Positions 24,301-36,300 of a DNA stretch of 64,000 nucleotides are shown one piece after another; within the stretch, counting starts at the first letter, position 1, and each line of letters begins with the position of its first letter. This DNA comes from Gyrodactylus bullatarudis. Its lineage: Eukaryota > Platyhelminthes > Monogenea > Gyrodactylidea > Gyrodactylidae. The notes beneath the pieces are model-generated. The model was not told the origin of the DNA. It ran no database searches and saw only the letters and a program-made list of their open reading frames with translations. The position numbers and the translations under genes are program-made. The stretch spans positions 205,486 to 269,485 of the forward strand of contig SSNU01000248.1 of the NCBI GenBank assembly GCA_012064415.1. Reading direction: 5' to 3'.

Positions 24301-27300
24301 GCTCCATTGGTCATGGGGAGTTCTAGGCCAAACTTTTCAATATGCGAATAGCCACATATGAAGTTTTGGCACATTTTACTTTCAACTAGACGGATAGGAT
24401 CACTCTGAAGTCCTTCGAGACTGCGATAGAGGATAAACTTTAGTTGACGAATCTTTTCTTGTATAACAATGACCAATTGTTGGGTATTATCAAGAGCCTC
24501 AATGTGAAAAGTGGCCTTCTTCTCGCCAACTCTTGTTAGAGCTAGAAAAATAGAAAGTTTAATTTAAATTGTCAAAAAAACTATAAATATTTTCCCTTCA
24601 AGCTTACACTCAGTTTTTATGTTGACGACATGAAGTCCATCTTCGCTACCAAGAAGAATTCGATTTTCATCTGCAAAGGAAATCAATGAGTCATGTATGA
24701 ATAAACAATAAAAGTTTAGTCTTTTACATGCTAGGAGTAGTAGGATAATAATAAAATGAAACTAATCTGCATGTAAAAAAGAGAGATAAGATGAAAAATG
24801 ACTAACCCAAGACACAGGCAGACAAGATTTGTTTGGGGAGATGATTCTCTGAGAGGGAAATTTCATGCATTATGAAGAAGTTTCTGGAAATATTTTGACG
24901 CATCATTGATTGTAAACGGGATATCCATTTTTCTTTAATTTCAATACGATCAAACAGTATAAAGACTGGACCAGTGCCGATCAAGTTATCCGGTTGGATC
25001 TGGAATTTTTATATAATTGAAATAGAAAACTTAGTAACTCAACCAAGTGTGTAGTTGTAAAACTGACCATCATAATCTGATCAACAGTATTCTTTTTAGC
25101 GTGAATAACTTCCGAATGACTGACAGATCTAACCATGAAGCCGGGTGAGGATGGATCAAATATAAGTGTTGGGGATAAGGCTAGGGTGATAGTCTTGGAG
25201 TTCATCATTTGATGATTCATGGTTAGCCGAGTACCAGCATGATTGCTACCCAGAGTGCTAATGGCAGAGGAGTAGTTACTTCCAGGGCTAGTTAGTACCA
25301 TTGAGGATTGAGCCAATGATTCAAATGACGATTGTCCCCTTTGTAAATGACCAGCTCCAAAGTTTTCTTCGTTCAGTATCTGTCGGAGAGTTAGAGTAAA
25401 AGATTAATCATCCAATTCATAAAAGTAAGATGGAAATAAAAATACTTCATAGACGAAGAGACGATCTTCTGAGAGGATCATATAATACTTTGTCCAGCCC
25501 CGTTTAATTCCTTTAGACTTGGGAAGCTAAAAGAGGGGATAATTAAGACAAGATTCATTGAATTGTATATATGCTACCGATAATCTTGTTACTCTTGATA
25601 GTCTCAAGATTCAGTTTCAAAAATTCAAGGTATTTTATTACCCTTGACATGATTAAAATTATAAATTAATTGAGCCAGATTTAGCCAAAATTTTCATTAT
25701 TACTGAATTCCTCATAAATATAATTTAAGAGGTTCTATTCATCCGATATAGCATATTTTCAGTTTGGTAATAACATGCTTATTGAATATTCGTTACAGTT
25801 TTGGTCCAAGTACGCTTCTTTGGAATATTACTCACGAAAGAATAAAAGCATTCATCATCATTTTTTATTTGTGATTCTTTTTGACTTGTTAAAAGAACCA
25901 ATGAATATGACCTTTAATTTATGATTTTAATTTTATGATTTTTGTCTAATGTTGTTCTCGAATATCTGCATTTAACTGCTTCGAATCATCGAACTTGATA
26001 CTAAATTAGGGCTCAAAAGTTAAAAAAGTGGAATTCAAAAAATTATTTTTTCCTGTGAATCTTGTGAAAAATATTGAGATTTTTGTGAAAATAGTAAATT
26101 CTCATCTTCATGTCAACTAGCTTTAGTAACAAGATCCCTGGGATTCTTGAGAATATCAAGAGTAACAAGATTATCAGTAGCATATACTGAGAGACTAGAG
26201 TATTTCTTACATGTATGACATCTTCGTAGTTTTCCAAAAACTCCAAGGAAACATTGTCAAAATCTAGAGAGTGAAGAGATGATCAATCAATAAATAGTAC
26301 AGTAATGTCTTGATAGTTAATTATTATTCGTTTAATTCATGTTACACGCATTAGACCTATATTTGTAATTCAGTAGAAAAACAAAATAACTGAATAATTT
26401 TTTTAGAAAATAAAAAGAAGAAAATCATATAATTGAGAATATATAAAGTGTACACTGTACATATTAGAATCATAATTATAAAATGTATATTATATAGTGA
26501 AAAAAATAAGTAGACCAGTCAAATGATATCTCCTGAAAAGACAGAGTATATCTATGATCAATGTATTCATGTATATTGTATATGAAATCAATATTAGTGT
26601 CTAATTATAATTATACATTAATTTTGAAAAAAATATCATCAAAATACTGAATAAATACAAAGAGAGAGAGAGAGAGAGAGTTGAATATTAATACAGTAGT
26701 AATGTAGTTGGTCTGTGAATTCTGTCGAGAAATATATACATAGGATCAGGGTGATTAGAAGAGGGAAAATTTTTTCAAGTGTGTATTCTTATAATAGAGA
26801 GAAGATGAGGATTTCAAAATCACACTAGAGGAGAGACAGCCCTTGTAGAATTGAATTACTAGTGAACTGTAGCTAGAATGTACTTGCTTCATGAAGATTT
26901 GACTTCAAGATATAAGCCTTATTTTTACCTAAAACTAGCCAACCAGTTTTTCATCATGTTTAATTCGATGCGGAGAAGTCTCACATCGTGCTCAGGAGAT
27001 AAGATACTATTAAAGAAACAATCCAGGCTAGAATATACTGAAAGGAATCGCGTCACCAAAATACAATTGATGAAAGCTAAATCAATTATCTGAAATACAG
27101 TCATTTTGTAGGTTAATAACCTAACATATGGGTTTTATTTTTAGATTCTAAACTCATATGGAAGGATAGAGAACAACAAGCGTATATTTCAGTGATAAAC
27201 GTTATATTTCGCCAGATCTCTTCAGACTCTAACTCGGTTAGCATATAAATACTACATTGTATTACGTTGCTCTATTAGGGACCTTCCATTGGTTCATTTT

Positions 27301-30300
27301 GAAATAGCAACTTCTTCCGGCGAAATATAAAGTTTATCACTCCAAAATACGCTTGTTGTTATCTAATCTTCCATATGAGTTTAGAATCTAACAATAATAT
27401 TCTTGATGAGGTTCGACAATATATTTTCTTACATATGGATTTTACCTCATATTAATACCCCGAATAAGCCAATCAGAGAAGACTTTTTTTAAATGCGTGA
27501 AATTCAATAAGATTTTTTCCTAGTAATTAGATCCTTTATCGCTTGAGCAAACCTTCAAGATAGTTATATAAAGTTAGTTGGTACTAGGATTAGAATTTGT
27601 TATTTAAACAAATAATTGTCTTCTGAGAGTCGGTAACGAAATTATCTTTTGAATCCCATAATGATTAGGGAGTCCAAAATTAAAAATTTGGCTTTTTTCT
27701 AACTTTGAAAATATGGCGAATTTCCAGTCGGTCAACTTTTGAAGAATTGAAGCAATTAAATGCTGATATTCACGATTTGACAAATGCATATAATTTGACC
27801 TTTAAATTTGAGAGCAATCGACCATTTTTGTGGAAAAATTAATTGAAAAGAAAACTACCCGCAATCTGGAAGTTTTATTTTGAAAACGATGAATCATTTT
27901 TGTCACATTGATTTTTTTCGAAAATATTTTTGATTTAAAAATCTTATCGACTCACTTATCATTATAGGATTCAAAAGATAAATTTATTCCTGTCTATCTG
28001 GAGAAAGATATAGTTTTCCTGTTATAATATTAACTTCTGATCTTTATATCAACTAGATTAACATTCATAATAGAATGTTCCTTTATCTTTTCAAAACAAG
28101 GTGTTTATTCAAAAAGATGGTATAGCTATGGGATCACCTCTGAGTCCTCTTTTAGCAGATATCTTCTTGGTTGGTTAGAATTTAATAAAATGTCAGAAAC
28201 TATCAATACTTTCACTGATTTATACATCAGATATGTTGATGACACTTTTATTCTGATGAAACCTAATGTTTCAGTAGACGATTTTTTCTTAAAGATGAAT
28301 TCATTTCATCCTAATATTAAATTTACCATGGAAAAAGAGTCTAATGAGAGTTTGAGTTTCTTAGATGTCAAACTAACTAGGAAGGAGGATGGGTCAATTC
28401 TAAGAAACATCTACAAGAAGAAGACTGATAATGGGAAATACCTCCATTTTGCCAGTTTTAGTCCTCTATCTCATAAAGTTGGCTTAGTAATTGGTCTAGG
28501 AAAGAGGATAAGAAGGATCGCTAGTCCAGAGGAATGGCCAAAAGAAATAGAAGAGTCAAAGTTACGTTTGAACGAGAATGGTTATTCCAACAGATTTGTA
28601 GACAAATTCATCAATATGTCTGATGATGTAGATGAAAGAGTCGACAGAGATGAAGGAGAGAAGACAACCATCTTCATGAAACTTAATTTTAAAGGTGATG
28701 GTTTTAGTAATGATGTAAGGAGACGACTGGTTAATCTTATTGATCAACACTATGATAATATACAATTGAAAATTGTATTTAAAACCCAAAGATTATTCAG
28801 TTTGATTCATAAGGATTTACTAAAACCGGAAGAAAAGACTCTTTTAATTTACAAATTCCAATGCGACTGTGGAGCTTCTTATATAGGACGTACGATTAGG
28901 AAATTATCAACCAGGTCAAACGATCACCTCAAGAAGGATACGGCGGTGACCAGACATATCAAACAGGAAAACCACGAAGCTTCAATTTCTAATTTTTCAA
29001 TCTTGTATAAAAATGCGGGGGATGACAGCACGGATTTGTGGGTGAAGGAGAAATTCTTCATCAATCACTTTAAGCCAAATCTGTGTGTTCAGAAAAATTA
29101 TTCCTATAACCTTCAATTACCCTGGCCTATGTGAGCTTTTTCACTTTTCTCTTCACTGTTGCTATTTATTGAAGAGTTTTGGTGTTTTTTTAGCTTACAT
29201 TTATTCTAATTTTCTTCAACTTTTACTATTTCTTTCAAAAATTGTAAAATATTATTTTCAATGAACTTTAAACTTTTATCATTATTTATGTGTCACTACT
29301 GATGAACCATAAAGAAATGTACATTTAGTGAATAAAAATTCTTTTCTTATATATCTACAAACATTCATAATGTTCTAGGCTATTAAGACTGACATTTTTC
29401 TGCAGCCAGAAATCAGGAAACTTACTACTCTACAAATTGCTAATAAAAGATTTTCAAAGAAGTCTTCTTATCAAGTACCGAAAAAATCTTATTGAATTCC
29501 ATGCATTTTCAATTTTCTTCCGATGAATGAAAACTTGATTGAAAATGGTAGATTTCGAAATTAATGCAAACATATTTTATGTAATCTTCTATCAAGATTT
29601 TTGCATTTTTTATTAGGTATTTTAGATACTTAATTTAAGTTTTAGTGGGTTTTGGTGACGAAGAATAGGTTCTCAAGTCTTTTAGTATCTCTAATTGTAT
29701 GCGAAAAAGTCACACATCTTGCCTTAGAGATAAGATTCAGGGGGTATCTCATTTATAAGCTGGTAAAGAAACAATCCAAACATGTATGGCAGGTATAGAC
29801 GCTTTTTGCCTTTATTGAGACTCTTCAGTATGCCGTAGCCAGGGTCATGAGCATTGAAAGTCCAACGCCACTGGACCAACTCCCTATGTCTATCATACAA
29901 CTAGGGTATACCCAAACTAACTAAACGATTTATGTGTATCAGAAAATTAGAATTTTGAATATTATAATAAAATGATTATTTTCTGTGTAAAAGCATCCAA
30001 ATTAGCAAATCGAGCAAAACATAATTCGGGTGAAAAATGTTCTTAATATCTCTCCGTTAGAAAGAGTTTCAATAAAGTTCTGAAACAAATACAATATATT
30101 GAATACGTATGTATCACCAATCTTAAAGTACACTAGGTTAAATCTTTTCCTAATAAATCTCTCGCTTAAAAAAATTTATAAGGGGTTGGTTTCAAATGTA
30201 TTTTTGGGTTAATAGGAACAGCACAGGATGATCCAATAAGTACGAATATTTTGATTATTACGTGTTACTGTAGGTTAAGGGTAGGGTGAAACTCTTCCGG

Positions 30301-33300
30301 TAGAATTTTGAATGAATTTACTATAATATGACCACTCAAATCCTAGAATTAGTAATCTTATCAGGGAGTAATTCTTTGTTCTATGATATCATGATGTGAG
30401 ATAACTAACCTAATTTTCGTACAAACTTTTCTGATATAAATATCAATTCTAAGAATTATTCTCCAATGATAAATGCTTTGAAAAGGATTCTTTTTTATGG
30501 TTTTCATGCTTAAAAATTTGTTGCCACCCATGAATTCTTACTATAAAATCACAAAAATCTTGAACAGGATTTTAATTTTTTCCCGTTTATGATACAAATA
30601 TTCTTCTAAGTTGTTCTAGTTTGCTAGAATAGTTTGGATTCTTATAAGTTGTTGGGAGTAAGAGAAATTTCACCCTTCCCTATATAAGGGGATATAGAAA
30701 TTGAAAACTTGCAAGAATAACATTCTAACAGTAAATTTCGATAGTTTTACTAATTTTGGAAAAAAATCATCTACAAGAGAGAAATGAAAGTGTGAAAGAC
30801 ACAGAAAGAGAAATTATCTCTTGTAATGTACCTATTCGTTTATATGTACAATTAATGCACAGGCTTCTTCTCATTTATCATTCACAGGGAGGAGCAACAT
30901 GAATAAAATGCACACCTCCTCCTTCCCCCTCTCAAATACACATGATTATAATATCAGTATGAAGACATGTGAACAAAGATTATTATGAATTCAAAAGATG
31001 AATGCTACTTCTACTGCTAACGGATAAAATACAATAGTAATAAATGCACCATGAATCGAGAATGATGGCAGTAACATTGTGTTGAGAAAAACTGATGAAG
31101 AAAAGAGAGTGAAAGACCTATTATAATTCTAATACAGTAGAAATATTTTACCTGTTTTCAAATTCAGTTTTTTTCTATTAAAAATCTATATAAAATACAG
31201 AAGTAGTATTTGTGTGGATCTTTTAACTAAATTTATAGTAAAAGAAGATGAAGAGAAGGAGGGGGGATTGTACATTATTACAGATTTTATTTCAAATTTC
31301 TCGTTCTCTCTTCGTTATTCATCGTTATAATCCTTTTACACATTAGAGTGCAATTGGCTGCACACTAAAACTAGATATATAACGTGTACATATATATATG
31401 GCTGTGTAAATAAATGCACTATATGGAGAAACATCCGACTAAGATAATTTAATTTAAGCGGGAAAAATCAAATGAAAATAAAGATTCCTTTGCAAGATTA
31501 ACTAACTGTAGCATTTCTAAGGTGTTAAAACTATAATGATGGGACTAATGTGTGGTAGCTGTGCTCTGTGTGCTTGCCTCTCATATGTTTGCTTTTATAA
31601 ATAATAAAAATCTAAAATATTATGAGGCGGTAAGAGAAAGTATGATAAGAAAGTGAGAATGTGATGCATGATTTTTGAGAATGATGGAGAGAAAACTAAC
31701 TTTGCTGGTGCGATGGAGATGGCATGAAAGCATTCATGATGGGATGAGGTCGTCCTGGCTGGCAATAGTTGAGGAGGACATTGCCCTGGGAGTTTTGTCG
31801 ACATTTAGGATGAATTTCAAGGTTACAGTCAACACAACGGACACCTTGATTCTTTTGGCCGAGCATGAGATGATGGCAAAAGCCACACCTTTTCGGCGTC
31901 GATAAGTTGACAAGAGTGAACTTGTGTGGATTGGAATTGGGCCCTAGAGAAAGAAAGTAACGTAGAATGATTTTAATGATACACATAGAGTTTAGAGGAA
32001 ATAGTTACCTGATGATGATTGGGTGACAGATTGGAGGTTGGAGAGACCCTGACTTCCATTACTGCTAGTCGTGGTTGTACTAGAGGATTGTATTGACCTT
32101 CTCGATGCAGACCAATTATTGGCTTGTTGGCCAGTGTTGTTACAAGGAGTTGATGGAATATTACTATTTAAATTAGGATTGTATTTGTCTAGATTCTTGG
32201 AGCATGCTGAGCTTTCATTGATCGGAGGGATATCATCGTTATTATAAATGGGATCAGGATCTAGTTTGTCGACACGATGATTATCATAGTCATTGTTTTT
32301 GTAGAAAATCTGCGTTTCGTTATTCTTGTTATCTGTGCACTCGTTAGAATTTTGTTTATTGATTGTCGTTTTCTAAGAGAAAATAAATAAATCATTTAGA
32401 ATTTATTAATAAGAAAAGAAAAAGATTTTCATAAAACTATGAAAGATAATGCCAGAGTCCATTTATAGTCTTGATTTTCAAGAGAATACATATTTTGAAT
32501 GAAGATGGTTTTAATTCTAATGTATTTTTCTTGTATACCTTTTCGTGGATAGAGGTGGATAATATAAATAAGATTAATAATGATAGCGTAGATGGTAGAA
32601 ATGGAATGGAAACCCATTGCATCAATCATATCGTATCGTACGTTTATTACCTAAGGTCATGTATGTTGGTTTGCAGCATGTTGAAAATTTTCCATAGCAA
32701 TTCGACAGATGTAAAGGAATTTCAGTATTTAACTACTATCTTACATGTATTTATTATAGTAGTATTTTATATATTTCATAATTATCGGTGTAGAATATTT
32801 TTCATTATTAGAGTTTTTTATGGAAGTAATCTTTATAGTAGTAGTTAACCAAGAGAAGAAGAAGAAGAAATAAAATGCCAAAGAATTTATATTTTGTACA
32901 ATGAAAAAAATTTGATAATAAAATTACCTGGTATAAGGATGAATCATTGGCCATGGATGAGGGTTCATTATTGAGCGAGGGTCGGTTGGTAGGATATCTG
33001 CTCTGATTGAAAACTAAAAAAGAGAGAAGAGAATATTAGATTGTGAAAAGGTTAGCACATGTTTATAATTTCTTAGCCAACCTTTTGTGAGTTGATCACG
33101 AAGATGATTGATAGTTCTTTCCTGTTCAGTCACTCTCTGGTTTTGTAGATCAAGTAGGCTGTAATAAAAATGTAGGGAATAATTCAAATAAGAGACATTA
33201 TTTACGGAAACCCCAACTTTTTCATCAGTAATTAGAATACATTCAAGAATTTTTGGAATCCAAATCATTTTGACAACTTTTACCATTTAAGTAAAAAAAT

Positions 33301-36300
33301 TCTGGAAAAATATGGTAAATTTTTAAATTTTGATTTGGCGTCAAGATCTCAGTTTTTTGGATTTAAGAATCAAGAGGATCAGAATTAGACAAGGAACCAT
33401 TAATTCTTTGAAAGATCCACCTTTTTTTCTTATCTTCGATAATCGAAATTTCACTTCCAAACGATAAAGAGGTGAATCATTAGATCCGATTTAGCATTAT
33501 TGATTTTCTTGTCAATCGTGATCCTAGCATCTCTTTTAACCAAATTTTCCCTTCAATCAAATCAATAAAAACTTAGTTAGTTCAAAGGAAAAAAATGACA
33601 TTTTGACGCCAAATCTTAATTAAAAACTTTACTTTTTTTCATAAAAGTAAATGGTAAAAGTAGTCAAAATGATTTGGATTACAAAAAATCTAATTACTGA
33701 TGTAAAAGATGAAATTTTTAAAAAACCCTATTAGATTCCCAACATCATATGAATTAGATTAAGTAGTAAAAAGAGGACAAACCCTTTTGTTTGATTGAGA
33801 ATTAAATTGGTATTGTTAAGTCTGGATTCTGCTTCCTCTCGAGCACGCAATTCATTGGTTAAGGCCATTTGAAGGTTGCACAGCTCCAGTTTGGCCTGCT
33901 TCTGAGATTTTCTTTGTCTCCAGTCAAGAGTTCCATTTGACATACCATTCATCATTGAGGGGCTCTCGGACATGTTCAATGTAACTTCATTGAGTGACTT
34001 GTCTTGCAATAAGCATGATCGATTTATTGTCGATACCCTGTTCAAGACAGACACTTTGGAACTTCCTCCATTCTGATCGCTTTGCACAAGAGAGAAATTC
34101 ATGTTGCTTTGTTCCTTGAGATTTTTCAATTCGTTCACAAGCTGCTGTGTGAAACTCTAAATGAAAAAAATACTCGTGAGATGATTAACATCCTTGAATG
34201 TGGACGGAAGTAAAAAAATATAGATTTTTCCATAATAGCTCACTTGAAGTTTAATTTTGGAAGCTTTCTCGTCATCAGCCCACTGGTTGAATAGCAATAG
34301 TTTTTGTTCCCAGGCTAGAATTCGCTGTTCCAATTGAACAGTCTGTTCTCGACTCTAAGAAGAACGAATGAAAATTATTATATTTCTTAAGGGATAATTA
34401 ACCCTTCAAGACATACCTCTTTGAAGCAAGATGAGGTATCTTCCAATTCAAGAGAGATTGAATGAACCTTCTCCATCAACTTTTTATTCTCATTAACAAG
34501 ACTTTCATATTTATCTTCTTGGCTATCTGTTACAGGACGAATCTCATCGATGGAGACCAAAGGTTCTGTTGCTTTCGTTGAAGTTTCTGGTGACTTTTGA
34601 GGTTGTTCAGTTTGAGATTTCTCCTTATTCGCAGACTCAAGTTCAAATATTTTCTCATTCAACTTGGCAACCTGATCAGTAAACTGCTCGCGTATAGTGA
34701 CAACCTCTCTTCGCACTGTATTCAGGTCAGACAGTAGCTAAATAATTCAAGGTGAATACTTTATTTTTTTTAAAGCAAACATATTATCCAGATTAATTAC
34801 CGAATGTTTTGTTGATTCGAGTTGGCTAATGAGAGCCTGAGCTTGAATTAACTGACTGATTAGTGAATCTTTTTCCTCTTTGATATTCTCCAGCTTGACT
34901 GAAAGCTCATTTTTCACCTCACGATTCTCAGTGAGAGACTTTTCCAGCTTTGTTATAGTCTCTGAATGTGTCGTGGCTGTTTCAAGAGCTTCAAAATATT
35001 TTGCCTGCCATGTATCAACCTCACGGACTAGCGTTAGGGATCTACTGATGAGACTGTCTTTTTTAGTTGCTTCTTCATTCTGGGGTGTGGGATTATCATT
35101 CAAGTCGATTTTCGCTTGAAGATCAGACAGTGTTCCACAGAGGACAACCAACTCTTCGTTTTTAGTAGCCAACGTCGATTCAAGCTCATCAACCTTGGAC
35201 TTTAGTTAGAAATGAAAAGAGTTGAGTTAAATAGAGAAAATTTAATAAATAAACATACTTTGAGAGAAATACATTTCAAATTAAGTTGGTTCAGCTCTTC
35301 TGTACTGTTTACGCCGTTTTTATCAGTTTGCTTAGGCGAAGAACACGAAACTGGAGATTCTGATTTGTGAGTTACTGGTGCTAGTTGGTTTTCCTTGGGC
35401 AGAACTAGAGTGTCAGAATTCTTTTTATCATAAATATCTTTTGTGAAGGTGAAGCCAATGCAAGCAACTTGACATCCTTTAAATACTTTACCGATTGGTG
35501 GTCCCTCCTAAGATACGATGAATAATGAATACAAACCTTGGATTGAGTAAAGAGTGAAAACTCACATGTACTCTGGTTGTATGTTCAATATCAAAGTTGG
35601 AAGTGTCTTCTGGAGAATTCACCTCAGGTAAGTATGGAGCAACAGCTAAATATGCAAATTAATAAGAAACTTGAGAAGAGAACTTAATCAAATTAATTTC
35701 TGAGTTTTAAGGAGAAACTTAATTTTTTAAGAAATAATAAACAAAAAGAGGATCATAAATTTTAGTCTTAAAATACTTGATTTCTTACAAGGATTAATAC
35801 TCAAGGAAAATTTCTTAAATGCACTATTTCTCGATCGATATATTCCTTCAAGTAAATAATAACTAGCCCATTGTTTAGAACACAAGACGATTTGTTTAAA
35901 ATTTTATACTTGAATCGGTAATTTGGATTTATTATCTTGTCTAGAAAGAAATGTCTTGAGAAAAATTAATTAAATTAATAGAAGAAAAATGGCCCAAGTA
36001 AATTTCATTATCCTGACCAGAAATAAGAAGCTCATTTGAATAGAATTAACTTTGAACCCTTTAAACATCTTGCATAGAATATCACAGATAAGCATGTTTC
36101 AAAATAATTTTTAAAAAGGCCCAAGAGTTGATGATCATTTCAGATGATTTGTTTGATGAAATGTCTCATGTTTACTATTTACATTGTAAAAGAATATTCT
36201 TTCTAATCAAATTTTACATACAAGTGAAATAAAGCTCAACTTAGCAAACAAGAGAGAACATAAATTCATTCGAGATAGAAGACAGACAGACATAAACATT

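Larger units (their letters stand above)
26264..31700 (-). other. Gek intron 15
   Basis: The largest Gek intron (5.4 kb, GTTAGT at 31700 to TAG at 26264) separates the C1 exon from a short 53-nt exon before PH. It contains the GA repeat, the inverted repeat 27140-27392, a MITE family A copy and the Penelope-like element. I see nothing specific in 29372-31650 beyond AT-rich sequence. A small missed exon cannot be excluded, but the frame closes without one. Confidence 0.6.

Noticed and set aside
31675..31905. Plus-strand ORF of 76 codons
   Set aside because: Shadow of the Gek C1 exon on the minus strand.
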